From Pseudomonas baltica (GTDB lineage Bacteria > Pseudomonadota > Gammaproteobacteria > Pseudomonadales > Pseudomonadaceae), in contig NZ_CP134771.1 of assembly GCF_031880315.1 (NCBI RefSeq), positions 1,798,001-1,862,000 on the forward strand: 64,000 nucleotides of DNA, read 5' to 3'. Of this stretch, positions 1-9,068 are shown piece after piece. Below the pieces are notes generated by a model. The model was not told the origin of the DNA. It did not search any database and saw only the letters and a program-made list of their open reading frames with translations. The translations under genes and the position numbers were made by a program. Each line of letters opens with the position of its first letter. Position 1 is the stretch's first letter.

Positions 1-2
1 AG

Positions 3-1586
3 CTGATCTGGATGTTGGTGGTCACCCTGGTGCTGCGGCCGATCTTCATCGGTTTGCACGACCTGCTGGTGCACCAGACCATCAGCCCTGGCATGACCAG
101 CATGATCCGCTGGCAAAATCACAACTACGTGCTCAAGCAGAGCATGAACTTCTTTCATAGCGACTTTGCCGGGCGCATCGCCCAACGCATCATGCAGACC
201 GGCAACTCGCTGCGCGACTCGGCCGTGGCTGCCGTCGATGCCCTGTGGCACGTGCTGATCTACTCCATCAGTGCCTTGGTGCTGTTCGCCGAGGCGGACT
301 GGCGCCTGATGATCCCGCTGATCTGCTGGATCGGGCTGTACATCCTGTCGTTGTATTACTTCGTGCCACGGGTCAAGGAACGCTCGGTGATCTCTTCCGA
401 TGCCCGTTCCAAGCTGATGGGGCGCATCGTCGATGGCTATTCCAACATCGCCACCCTCAAGCTGTTCGCCCACACCAGCATGGAGCAGCAATACGCTCGT
501 GAAGCATTGACCGAGCAGACCGAAAAAACTCAGATGGCCAGCCGGGTCATTACCAGCATGGATTTCGCCATCACCGCCATCAACGGTCTGCTGATCGTCG
601 GCACCACCGGGCTGGCACTGTGGCTGTGGACGCAATCGCTGATTTCGGTGGGCGCCATCGCGCTGGCCACAGGCCTGGTAATTCGTATCGTCAACATGTC
701 TGGCTGGATCATGTGGGTGGTCAATGGCATCTTCGAGAACATCGGCATGGTGCAGGACGGCCTGCAGACCATCGCCCAGCCCGTAACGGTGACCGATCCT
801 AAAGGCGCTCCGGCGCTCAACGTCAGCCGTGGCAATGTGCGCTTCGAAAGCGTCGACTTCAGCTACGGTAAAGGCCCTAACATCATCGATGGCCTGACCC
901 TGGATATTCGCCCCGGCGAAAAAATCGGCCTGATCGGTCCTTCCGGCGCTGGCAAATCGACCCTGGTCAACCTGCTGCTGCGCCTCTATGACCTGCCTGC
1001 CGGGCGCATCGTGATCGACGGCCAGGACATCGCCAGCGTCACTCAGGAGAGCCTGCGAGCACAGATCGGCCTGATCACTCAGGACACTTCGCTGTTGCAC
1101 CGCTCGATCCTCGAGAACCTGCGCTACGGCAAGCCGAATGCCACGGAGGAACAGGTCTGGGATGCGGTACGCAAGGCGCGCGCCGAAGAGTTCATCCCGC
1201 TGCTGTCCGACTCCGAGGGACGAACCGGTTTCGAAGCGCATGTGGGCGAACGCGGGGTGAAGATTTCCGGTGGTCAGCGCCAGCGCATCGCGATTGCGCG
1301 GGTATTGCTCAAGAACGCACCGATCCTGATCATGGACGAAGCCACGTCAGCACTGGACTCGGAAGTCGAGGCAGCGATCCAGGAGAGCCTCGAGACGCTG
1401 ATGAAGGGCAAGACCGTGATCGCCATCGCGCACCGACTGTCGACCATTGCCAAGATGGATCGCCTGGTGGTGCTGCAGCATGGGCGTATCGTCGAGGTCG
1501 GCAGTCATGCCGAGCTGCTGGCCCAACAAGGGCTGTATGCGCGGCTGTGGCATCACCAGACGGGAGGGTTTGTCGGGATTGATTGA
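3..1586 (+). CDS. ABC exporter, fused membrane and ATPase domains (5' end outside window)
   Basis: Half-transporter of the ABCB/MsbA type that would pump a lipid-like or drug-like substrate out of the inner membrane as a dimer. The frame is open to the left edge, and about 525 residues are visible of a usual ~600, so the true start lies upstream. The first ~250 visible residues hold hydrophobic membrane segments. The C-terminal ATPase carries Walker A GPSGAGKST, signature ISGGQRQR, Walker B ILIMDEATSALD and the switch His in AIAHRLST. It converges on the next gene, with a perfect hairpin between them. The substrate cannot be told from sequence. Confidence 0.9.
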   Translation: MIWMLVVTLVLRPIFIGLHDLLVHQTISPGMTSMIRWQNHNYVLKQSMNFFHSDFAGRIAQRIMQTGNSLRDSAVAAVDALWHVLIYSISALVLFAEADWRLMIPLICWIGLYILSLYYFVPRVKERSVISSDARSKLMGRIVDGYSNIATLKLFAHTSMEQQYAREALTEQTEKTQMASRVITSMDFAITAINGLLIVGTTGLALWLWTQSLISVGAIALATGLVIRIVNMSGWIMWVVNGIFENIGMVQDGLQTIAQPVTVTDPKGAPALNVSRGNVRFESVDFSYGKGPNIIDGLTLDIRPGEKIGLIGPSGAGKSTLVNLLLRLYDLPAGRIVIDGQDIASVTQESLRAQIGLITQDTSLLHRSILENLRYGKPNATEEQVWDAVRKARAEEFIPLLSDSEGRTGFEAHVGERGVKISGGQRQRIAIARVLLKNAPILIMDEATSALDSEVEAAIQESLETLMKGKTVIAIAHRLSTIAKMDRLVVLQHGRIVEVGSHAELLAQQGLYARLWHHQTGGFVGID

Positions 1587-1591
1587 TCGCT

Positions 1592-1624
1592 GCTGATGGC
1601 CTCTGCCCGCTAGAGGCCATCAGC
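1592..1624. terminator. Hairpin between convergent genes
   Basis: Perfect 13-bp arms (1592-1604 and 1612-1624) enclose a 7-nt loop just after the ABC exporter stop and before the end of the convergent FemAB/GNAT-like gene. There is no strong T tract, so it may act as a weak bidirectional terminator or an mRNA 3'-end stabiliser. Confidence 0.6.
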
Positions 1625-1644
1625 CATAAAGATTCATCACTGAC

Positions 1645-2769
1645 TCACCCCTGCCGATAAGGCAACGCCGCCCGCGCCTCCTCGGCATAGGCCAATACCC
1701 CCACCCGCTCCTGTTCCAGGAACTCTCGCACCGCAGCCTCCAGCCCAGGATGCGTCAGGTAGTGCCACGACCGCGTGATGGTCGGTTCGAAGCCGCGAAT
1801 CAGCTTGTGCTCGCCCTGAGCGCCAGCGTCAAAGCGCTTGATCCCCTTGGCGATCGCGTAATCCATGCCCTGATAGAAACACGTCTCGAAGTGCAACCGG
1901 TCGAACTCGGCAAGGCATCCCCAGTAACGGCCATACAAGCTATCGCCACCGACCAGGCTGAACGCCATGGCGACCGGACGCGAGCCTTGCAAGGCGAACA
2001 CCACGCGAATCATATCGGGCATGCGCTCGGCCAGCAGGCTGAAGAACTCACGTGTCAGATACGGCGACTGCCCGCGCACCGCGTAGGTATTGGCGTAACA
2101 CAGATAGACGAAATCCCAGTCTCGTTCGTTCAGCTCGTGCCCTTCACGCCAGTCGAACACCATGCCCTGGGCGGCCACTTGTTCACGCTCCTTGCGCATC
2201 TGCTTGCGTTTACGCGAGCTGAGGGTGTCGAGAAAATCCTGGAAATCCCGATAACCGCGGTTATGCCAGTGATATTGGCACCCCAACCGCTCAAGCCAAC
2301 CCACTTGACCACGCATATGCTCGTCGAGCGCAGGCTCGGTGAAATTCAAATGGGCGCTGGACAGCCCCTCTGCCTGCAGATAGCCCGGTAGCTCGCGCAA
2401 CAACGCCAGACCATCACCTGGATTGCGGGCCAAAAGGCGCGGCCCGGTTACCGGACTGAACGGCACGGCGCAGAGCAGCTTGGGGTAGTAAGCGATGCCA
2501 GCGCGCCGGCATGCGTCGGCCCAACCGTGATCAAAGACGTACTCGCCATAGGAATGCCATTTTCGATAAGCCGGGAGCGCCGCCACCAACTGTCCGTCCT
2601 GTTCCAGCAGCCGATGCTCGGCGCGCCAGCCCGATTGGGGCCCGAGGCTGCCGCTGTCCTCGAGTGCCGAGAGAAATCCGTGGCGCAAGAACGGCTGAGG
2701 TGCGTCCAGCAATCTATCCCACTGGTCGGGGAGAACATCAGCGAGGCTGGAAATTATACGAACGGACAT
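1645..2769 (-). CDS. FemAB/GNAT-like acyltransferase (DUF482, 'peptidogalycan biosynthesis' family)
   Basis: Protein of 374 residues resembling the proteobacterial DUF482 family, which adopts the GNAT/FemAB fold and is usually annotated as a possible peptidoglycan-modifying acyltransferase; its real substrate is unknown. Supporting stretches are DFLDTLSSRKRKQMRKER in the middle and FDAGAQGEHKLIRGFEP near the C terminus. A longer frame starts at 2835, but ATG 2769 is preferred because GAGGTGGG lies just upstream and the homologous region begins MSVRIISS. No signal peptide, so probably cytoplasmic. It stands alone on the minus strand. Confidence 0.8.
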   Translation of the reverse strand: MSVRIISSLADVLPDQWDRLLDAPQPFLRHGFLSALEDSGSLGPQSGWRAEHRLLEQDGQLVAALPAYRKWHSYGEYVFDHGWADACRRAGIAYYPKLLCAVPFSPVTGPRLLARNPGDGLALLRELPGYLQAEGLSSAHLNFTEPALDEHMRGQVGWLERLGCQYHWHNRGYRDFQDFLDTLSSRKRKQMRKEREQVAAQGMVFDWREGHELNERDWDFVYLCYANTYAVRGQSPYLTREFFSLLAERMPDMIRVVFALQGSRPVAMAFSLVGGDSLYGRYWGCLAEFDRLHFETCFYQGMDYAIAKGIKRFDAGAQGEHKLIRGFEPTITRSWHYLTHPGLEAAVREFLEQERVGVLAYAEEARAALPYRQG

Positions 2770-2870
2770 GACCCACCTCGACGCAAGAATAGGTCGAGTA
2801 TCAGCACATAGGCCCCGCCTCGCAAGGCGGTACAAGGATTTTCATCCGCAGGTGGACAATCGGCGCCCAT

Positions 2871-2904
2871 AAAAAAGGCCGACAGAGTGGGCGCCCTGCC
2901 GGCC
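2871..2904 (-). terminator. Rho-independent terminator of the OprD-like porin gene
   Basis: Read on the minus strand, a 9-bp stem (with one G-U pair) and a 10-nt loop are followed by six T residues. It lies about 135 nt after the porin stop. Confidence 0.65.
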
Positions 2905-3039
2905 AAGTTGATTGTAGGAGCAATCAAGACTGGATATTAACAGCCACCATCACCGACAACCTTTAAACATCCTTCACTGAAACTTTATATATAACGTTTA
3001 TGACATGCCGGTGAGCTACTTGATATCAATTGTATAGAA

Positions 3040-4359
3040 TCAGAAAATATTCAGCGGGTATTCGGTAATCAAGCGAGTCTGAATCAACTTGCCACCGGTG
3101 GACGCATCTCCATCGTGCCAGGCTTCGCGCAGGTGGAAGGTCAGGTTCTTCGCAGGGCCCGATTGCACCGCGTATTTCACCTCGGCATCGGTTTCGTGTT
3201 CGCTGTCATCCGCGCCATAGAAATTGACGTACGCCGAAGAGCTGTCGACGTGGGTGCCATCGATGCCATAACCGCGGATATGACGCGCCATGAAGCCCAG
3301 CCCTGGCACGCCGTAACTGGTCATGTCGAGGTCATAACGCAGTTGGAACGAGCGCTCGTTCGGGCCGTTGAAGTCGGAGTACTGCACCGAGTCCGCCAGG
3401 CTGATCGAGTTGCCGTAGCGGCCGGCAGCGTCGTTGTCACCGAAGCCGACGTAATCGAACGGCTCGTCACCGTTGATCTTCTGCCCGGCCAGCGTGAAGG
3501 TGTGCGCGCCCAAAGTGTAGGCAGCCGACAGCGACGTCGCGGTGGTGTTGATGGTACCGGCCTTGGCATCGCCGTCGTCGAGGGTGCGGTACAGGTTGAA
3601 ATCCACCGCCAGCGCCTGGTTATCCGAGAACGGATGAACCAGGTTCAGGTTCAGGTAGTACTGGTTCCACACGTCTTCCAGGTGAGCCCCGTACAGCGAA
3701 GCGGTGAACTCCTTGCTGAACTGGTACTTGGCGCCCGCATAGCTCGCCGAAGGAGTATCGACCTTGGCATAGCTGGCCATGATGTTGCCGCTATGCGCAG
3801 CAGTGGTGGTGCCGGTGCCCGACGTGAAGTGACCGGCTTCCAGGTTCAGCCCCGCCCACTCGTGGCTGGTGATCAAGAAGCCCGACGCGGTTTGCGGCAT
3901 CAGATAGTTGTCAGCGGTGGCAAAGACCGGCGCATTGGGTTGTAGATCCCCCACTTTCAACTGGGTGTTGGACACCTGGAACTTGACGTCGCCGCCGCCC
4001 TTGGCGATGCCGTGCTTCGGATCACCGTCGTTATCGGTGGGAATGGTCGGACCGCCCGCACGGTCAGTACTGCCATCGATACGCAATGCCAGGTCAGCGA
4101 AAGCGTCAACGCCCACGCCGACGGTGCCTTGGGTGAAGCCCGAGCTGAAGGTGGCCATCAGTGCCTGGCTCCAGTCACGAGTATGACCGCCGCCCCCGGT
4201 CTGGTTCCAGAACACGTTGCGGTTCAGCAGATTCAAACTGCTGCCATCGACAAAGCCTTTGGTGTCGGATTGATCACTGGCGTGCACCAAGGTTGGCAAT
4301 GCCATCACGACGGCAGCGGTCATGGCGCTCAATTGAAGCGTATTAAAGATTTTTCTCAT
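3040..4359 (-). CDS. OprD-family outer membrane porin
   Basis: 439-residue outer membrane channel of the OprD/Occ family, which takes up small anionic or basic nutrients such as amino acids and aromatic acids in Pseudomonas. An N-terminal signal peptide is clear (hydrophobic stretch ending ALPTLVHA, cleavage before SDQSD). The N-terminal sequence GFVDGSSLNLLNRNVFWNQ is typical of the family, and the protein ends in Phe, as expected for a beta-barrel. It is transcribed away from the second porin at 4813 and followed by a good terminator. Which Occ subgroup it belongs to is uncertain. Confidence 0.9.
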   Translation of the reverse strand: MRKIFNTLQLSAMTAAVVMALPTLVHASDQSDTKGFVDGSSLNLLNRNVFWNQTGGGGHTRDWSQALMATFSSGFTQGTVGVGVDAFADLALRIDGSTDRAGGPTIPTDNDGDPKHGIAKGGGDVKFQVSNTQLKVGDLQPNAPVFATADNYLMPQTASGFLITSHEWAGLNLEAGHFTSGTGTTTAAHSGNIMASYAKVDTPSASYAGAKYQFSKEFTASLYGAHLEDVWNQYYLNLNLVHPFSDNQALAVDFNLYRTLDDGDAKAGTINTTATSLSAAYTLGAHTFTLAGQKINGDEPFDYVGFGDNDAAGRYGNSISLADSVQYSDFNGPNERSFQLRYDLDMTSYGVPGLGFMARHIRGYGIDGTHVDSSSAYVNFYGADDSEHETDAEVKYAVQSGPAKNLTFHLREAWHDGDASTGGKLIQTRLITEYPLNIF

Positions 4360-4812
4360 TTTATGTCACTCCCCTGCACGAAAATCGTGTAGCGGCATTA
4401 AGACGAGCACAGGGTACAGCCACCAATGAAACTGGATTAAGAAAACGCTATGGAGATTTATGTAAATTAATTATTTATGACAACGGAACTCGAATTGTCG
4501 TCGAGACGCTTCTGAAAACGACATGAGGGCCCCCTCCCCACACATGTGAAAAATCCGTGAAAGCCACGGTTTCCCTGACTTCGTCGACTTTCAATACCCT
4601 GCGACAAACCAACGCAACCGCTCTAGTTCGGTGTTCTCGAGGGCTAAACCGATTCATCTTTCTGCTATCAAACCGCCATCTATCTGTCATAAGCCCTCGC
4701 AATACTGGCGCCTGTTTTTAGAACCGGGGGTGCTAAACCCCCACGCGACCGAGCCTTGCGCTCGGCGTGCATTCAGGCGCTTTTCGCCGTATTAGAGTTG
4801 GGGAGTTCACAC
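4360..4812. promoter_or_regulatory. Divergent porin control region with two leader hairpins
   Basis: 453 nt between two divergent porin genes; it must hold both promoters. Two perfect hairpins sit close upstream of the rightward porin: 4726-4742 (arms GGGGGT/ACCCCC) and 4749-4765 (arms CCGAGC/GCTCGG). Both would lie in the mRNA leader. A small minus-strand open frame at 4475-4702 has no ribosome site or recognisable content and is not called. Confidence 0.5.
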
Positions 4813-6111
4813 ATGGGTTTCGTATTTAAACGTACTGCGGCAGGTTTGTGCGGCGGTCTGATTCTCGCCGCCAGCGCTTCTGCCAATGCCGCTGTCGACG
4901 CCAAACTGCTGGAAATGCTCAAGGCCAACGGCTCGATCACGCCCGCCCAATATAGCGAGCTGCAAGGCGAACTGGCGAAGGACCAACAGCAAGCCGCCGC
5001 CGATGCCGCGCAGAAAAAGACCGAACTGTCGGCTTTTGATCAGAAAGTTGCCTGGGCCGCCAAGACCCAGATTCACGGTGACGTGCGCGTTCGCCAGGAA
5101 AACATCGACCAGGATCACGGCTCCTCCAGCTCCGACGGTGATCGCATCGCCGACCGCCAGCGCATCCGCGCCCGCCTGGGTGTGTACAGCGAGATCAACC
5201 CGCAGGTCGACGCCGGTATCCGCGTCGCCACCGGTGGCAGCAACGACACCCGCTCGACCAACCAGGACCTGAACGGCAACTTCTCGAAGAAATCCCTGTG
5301 GCTGGACCTGGGCTATCTCGACTGGCACCCGACTGCCGTGCCCAACCTGCACCTGATCGGCGGCAAGATGAACCAGCCGTGGGTGAGCATGGGCGACGTG
5401 ATCTGGGATAGCGACATCAACCCTGAAGGCGTCACCGCCACTTACAAACTGCCGCTGAGCAAAGACGCATCGCTGTTCGGCAGCCTGGGCTACTACACCC
5501 TGACCGACAACGTTGACGGCGAAGGCTATCAATACAACCACGACCTGAGCCTGTACGCCGGTCAGTTGGGTGGCAAGTTCAACCTGGGCAATGCGGTCGG
5601 CGTGACCGTAGGTGGCAGCCTCTATACCTACAACAACGAAGACAACAACGGCACCGTTGCGGCCAATACTGCGCTGTCGCGTAACGGCAACTCGGTGGCC
5701 AACGAAGACTTCCGTCTGTGGGAAGGCTTTGGTCAACTCGACATCAAGAACCTGCCGATTCCACTGGCGATCTATGGCCAATACGTGAAGAACAGCCAAG
5801 CGGTCGACAGCGACGACAAAGCTTACCTGGTGGGTGTCAAAACCAAGCTGGGTGACTTCTCGCTGGACTACAACTACCGCCGCGTAGAAAACAACGCAGT
5901 GGTGGGCGCGTTCACCGACTCCGACTTCGGCAACGGCTACACCGGCGCCCACGGCAGCAAGATCAAACTGGGCTACGACATCGACAAGAACTTCGGCTTG
6001 GGCGTGACTTACTTCATGGCCAAGACCAATACCCAGTCCAACGGTGCCGCGAACCTGCAGCGCGACGACGACGTCAACACCCTGCAGCTGGACCTGGAAG
6101 CCAAGTTCTAA
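4813..6111 (+). CDS. Putative porin (16-18 strand type, Porin_5-like)
   Basis: 432-residue outer membrane protein. It has a signal peptide ending ASANA, then a short region LLEMLKANGSITPAQYSEL and a charged helical linker (QQQAAADAAQKKTELSAFDQK) typical of 'putative porin' family members. The rest is beta-barrel sequence with alternating hydrophobic residues and a C-terminal Phe (DLEAKF). ATG 4813 is preferred over an in-frame ATG at 4756 because it is preceded by TTGGGGAG and begins the signal peptide. Role presumed to be passive uptake of an unknown solute. Confidence 0.85.
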   Translation: MGFVFKRTAAGLCGGLILAASASANAAVDAKLLEMLKANGSITPAQYSELQGELAKDQQQAAADAAQKKTELSAFDQKVAWAAKTQIHGDVRVRQENIDQDHGSSSSDGDRIADRQRIRARLGVYSEINPQVDAGIRVATGGSNDTRSTNQDLNGNFSKKSLWLDLGYLDWHPTAVPNLHLIGGKMNQPWVSMGDVIWDSDINPEGVTATYKLPLSKDASLFGSLGYYTLTDNVDGEGYQYNHDLSLYAGQLGGKFNLGNAVGVTVGGSLYTYNNEDNNGTVAANTALSRNGNSVANEDFRLWEGFGQLDIKNLPIPLAIYGQYVKNSQAVDSDDKAYLVGVKTKLGDFSLDYNYRRVENNAVVGAFTDSDFGNGYTGAHGSKIKLGYDIDKNFGLGVTYFMAKTNTQSNGAANLQRDDDVNTLQLDLEAKF

Positions 6112-6130
6112 GGTTCATCTCGACAGGCTT

Positions 6131-6218
6131 GCCGGCCTCCTCGCGGGCAAGCCTTGCTCCCACCGTTCACACCGTTCCAGTGCGTGGGAGCAAAGCTTGC
6201 TCGCAAAGAGGCCAGCCG
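6131..6218. repeat. REP doublet (inverted pair)
   Basis: Two ~32-nt REP-like units in opposite orientation, 6131-6163 and 6184-6217, each with a core like GTGGGAGCAAAGCTTGCTCG. They lie between the convergent ends of the porin and KAS III genes, the usual place for such elements in Pseudomonas. Confidence 0.75.
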
Positions 6219-6220
6219 CT

Positions 6221-7342
6221 TCAACGCTTGCGCAAGATCACGCTACCGATCGAATATCCCGCCCCGAAAGAACTCAGCACGCCCAACGCCCCAGCCTGCA
6301 AGTCATCCTGATACGTGTGCAAGGCAATCACCGAACCCGCCGAGCTGGTATTGGCGTAGGTATCGAGAATCACCGGTGCCTCGTCCAGCGTGGCATCTCG
6401 CCCCAGCAGCTTCTTGACGATCAGATGATTCATGCTGAGGTTGGCCTGGTGCAGCCAGAAGCGCCGCACCGTGCTGACCTCGATGTCGTTCTCGGCCAGG
6501 TGCTGAGCAATGAGCTCGGCGACCATCGGGCAGACTTCGCGAAACACCTTGCGGCCTTCCTGCACGAACAGCTTGTCGATGGCATCGATGCCCTCTTCTG
6601 CTGTGCGGTTGAGGAAGCCGAAATTGTTGCGAATGTTGTTGGAGAACTGAGTCAACAGCTTGGTGCTGACGATATCGAACTGATGCGCCGAGGTCGCCAG
6701 ATCGGCGCGCTCGACCACCACGGCGGTCGCTGCGTCGCCAAAGATGAAATGGCTGTCGCGGTCGCGAAAGTTCAGGTGCCCGGTGCAGATCTCTGGATCA
6801 ACCACCAGCACCGCCCGCGCCTGGCCCAGTTGCACGCTGTTGGCGGCGGTCTGGATGCCGAAGGTGGCGGAGGAGCATGCGACGTTCATGTCGAAGCCGA
6901 AACCCTGAATACCCAGCGCCTGCTGGACTTCGATGGCAACGGCTGGATAGGGGCGCTGCAGATTGGAACAGGCGACGATCACCGCGTCGATATCGGCGGC
7001 GGTCTTGCCGGCACGCTGCAAGGCCTGCTCGGCGGCGGCGGTGGCCATTTCACACAGAATCGACGGCTCATCGTTGCTGCGTTCACGCAACCGTGGCTTC
7101 ATCCGCTGGGGATCGAGAATGCCGGCCTTGTCCATGACGAAGCGGCTCTTGATACCCGAGGCCTTCTCGATGAACGGTGCACTGGATTCGCCGAGGGCGA
7201 CGACCTCGCCGCGCTCGATGGCGGCGGCGTTGTCGCTGTTGAACTGGTGCACATAGGCGTTGAAGGACTCCACGAGTTCTTCGTTGGAGATGCTGTCGGC
7301 CGGGGTGTAGAGCCCGGTACCGCTGATGACGACGTTATGCAC
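6221..7342 (-). CDS. Beta-ketoacyl-ACP synthase III (FabH-type) family protein
   Basis: 373-residue thiolase-fold enzyme that condenses an acyl-CoA with malonyl-ACP. The triad is complete: Cys156 in ACSSATFG, His298 in WLHQANLS and Asn331 in TYANTSSAGS. It is longer than E. coli FabH (317 aa), like the second FabH found in Pseudomonas; the P. aeruginosa PA3286 enzyme, which feeds beta-oxidation-derived octanoyl-CoA into fatty acid synthesis, is a plausible counterpart because it also lies near hrpA/fadD. The start is GTG 7342, preceded by AGAGGA; an in-frame ATG at 7429 lacks support. Confidence 0.85.
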   Translation of the reverse strand: MHNVVISGTGLYTPADSISNEELVESFNAYVHQFNSDNAAAIERGEVVALGESSAPFIEKASGIKSRFVMDKAGILDPQRMKPRLRERSNDEPSILCEMATAAAEQALQRAGKTAADIDAVIVACSNLQRPYPAVAIEVQQALGIQGFGFDMNVACSSATFGIQTAANSVQLGQARAVLVVDPEICTGHLNFRDRDSHFIFGDAATAVVVERADLATSAHQFDIVSTKLLTQFSNNIRNNFGFLNRTAEEGIDAIDKLFVQEGRKVFREVCPMVAELIAQHLAENDIEVSTVRRFWLHQANLSMNHLIVKKLLGRDATLDEAPVILDTYANTSSAGSVIALHTYQDDLQAGALGVLSSFGAGYSIGSVILRKR

Positions 7343-7725
7343 GATCGTTCCTCTATGAATGACGCCAATGTTGTTCGTTATTAGTTGCCAAGTGTGCCAT
7401 ATCCGCTTTCGATGCGCGCGCCTGTGCAAAACCGCCCTACAAAACTACACCCACCAGAAAGCGGTAGATGTCGTCCATAAAGCAGGATGTTATTACCGTA
7501 AATTTCAAAGTTCGCCGCCCGAGTCGGTCGTCGCTCAACGCTGTTCCCCCAGAAAATACTGAGCGCCGCCCCGATTGACGGCCTATCTGGCGCCCCCTTG
7601 AGCGCCGCCAGGGCTGTCAACAGGGAATCACTTCCCCATAGGAAGCACGGCTCCCGGAGCACTTAATAGTCATCCGCCCGGCACACACCGGTATGGAACC
7701 CTAGAACCTATTAAGGATGCCCCTG
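7343..7725. other. Intergenic region, no gene recognised
   Basis: 383 nt between divergently transcribed genes. It presumably carries both promoters. No convincing hairpin, operator or small gene was seen. Confidence 0.5.
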
Positions 7726-9036
7726 ATGCACGATCACACCCACCCGCACGCCCTGCCCGGCACCCCGGATGCCAGCTTCAATCCTGCCTCGGTATTAGCG
7801 AGCCTGGATGGTTTCCAATTGCACGGTGTCACCCATTGGCAGCAACACTCGCGCACCTGCCTGGCTCTCAGCAAAGGGCGCGAGTACGCCTTGGCGGTCA
7901 TCGACGATCAAGGTATCGCCGACCCGGCATTCGGCTCGGCAGGTATCGTTCGCGACTGCTACGGCTCCAACGTCGGCGACGGCATCACCCCAGGTCGCCG
8001 TGTCGCGATCCTTGACCAGACCATCATGATCGGCGGCATGACCGAATATCTACCAGGCCAATATTCCCCCGCCATCGCATGCTATGACCTACAGGGCCAG
8101 CGTGTGACGCGATTCAATGGCACCGGTCAGTTGGTGCTGGCCGAGGTGCTGGCAACGGCACGATGCGCAATGGGCCCTATCCGCTTCGAAACCAATCTGG
8201 CCCTGTGCAGCACTACCGGCCTGGCCATCAATACCCGCTTTGCGGCGCCGTCCAGGCAGATGCAGGATTTCAATCAGGTCAACTTCGACATGCGTGTGGC
8301 CCACGGCAAGCTGTACGTGGTGGCTACCGGAAGGGTCGGCGATTCTCCTCGGTTGGCCGGCCTGATCTTCTGTATCACCGCCGAAGGTCGGCTGGACGCA
8401 GCGTTTGCCGACCAAGGTGTGGCGGCGCTGCAATCGGACGACTACAGCGTGTTGCTGCGCTCCATCGCCGTGCAGGAAAACTGGATCTATGTGGCCGGCG
8501 GCGCCGCAGGAGGCAGCAATCCCGCGCTGGCCGTCCGCGTCGACTACGCCGGCATAAAGGATCCAGGCTTTGGCACTGACAACGGCTTCGCCCTGACCCG
8601 TCAGGCCTTCCGTATCAACGATCTGGTCGTTGATGATCAAGGCGAACTGTTCGGCGTCGGTGTCGGCAGCAGTGTGCGGGCCATCGTTGTGCGCTTCAGC
8701 GCCGGCGGTGTGCAGGATGACGACTTTGGCGACAACGGTGCCTACATCCCGGGGCTCGCTTACTCCGCCCTGACTTACGCGGGAATCGACGCGCGAGGAC
8801 GTCTGTTTTTCATTGGTGATTATCTGGACATGCAATCGGGCTATCTGCGCGCCATGGTCACCCGCCTCATGGCGGATGGCAGCGTCGACCCCGAGTTCGG
8901 TGTCGCGGGCGTTGCCCGTCTGGATACTCTCGACGCCATTGGCGCCAGCGTGATTGCCCAACCCGACGGCAAGCTCCTCGCCGTCGGCTACACCGACCGC
9001 GCAGCCATGCCCTACGCGACTCGCCTGTTTGCCTGA
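7726..9036 (+). CDS. Delta-60 repeat protein
   Basis: 436-residue protein built from delta-60-type repeats, which are expected to form a beta-propeller-like fold. Repeat cores visible in order are IADPAFGSAGIV, LDAAFADQGVAAL, IKDPGFGTDNGF, VQDDDFGDNGAY and VDPEFGVAGVARL, spaced roughly 50-80 residues apart. No signal peptide or membrane segment is evident, and the N terminus is His-rich (HDHTHPHA). ATG 7726 is favoured over 7717 because TAAGGA then has correct spacing. The function of the family is unknown. A related protein class is common in pseudomonads and may be exported by another route. Confidence 0.75.
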   Translation: MHDHTHPHALPGTPDASFNPASVLASLDGFQLHGVTHWQQHSRTCLALSKGREYALAVIDDQGIADPAFGSAGIVRDCYGSNVGDGITPGRRVAILDQTIMIGGMTEYLPGQYSPAIACYDLQGQRVTRFNGTGQLVLAEVLATARCAMGPIRFETNLALCSTTGLAINTRFAAPSRQMQDFNQVNFDMRVAHGKLYVVATGRVGDSPRLAGLIFCITAEGRLDAAFADQGVAALQSDDYSVLLRSIAVQENWIYVAGGAAGGSNPALAVRVDYAGIKDPGFGTDNGFALTRQAFRINDLVVDDQGELFGVGVGSSVRAIVVRFSAGGVQDDDFGDNGAYIPGLAYSALTYAGIDARGRLFFIGDYLDMQSGYLRAMVTRLMADGSVDPEFGVAGVARLDTLDAIGASVIAQPDGKLLAVGYTDRAAMPYATRLFA

Positions 9037-9068
9037 ACCCTGGCGCCCCCGGCTTGCCTGCAGGGGGG

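Noticed and set aside
4475..4702. Small minus-strand open frame (75 codons) between the porin genes
   Set aside because: No ribosome site, Arg-rich composition, and it lies within the expected promoter region.
7381..7662. Small minus-strand open frame upstream of the KAS III gene
   Set aside because: Overlaps the start region of the KAS III gene on the same strand and has no recognisable features.
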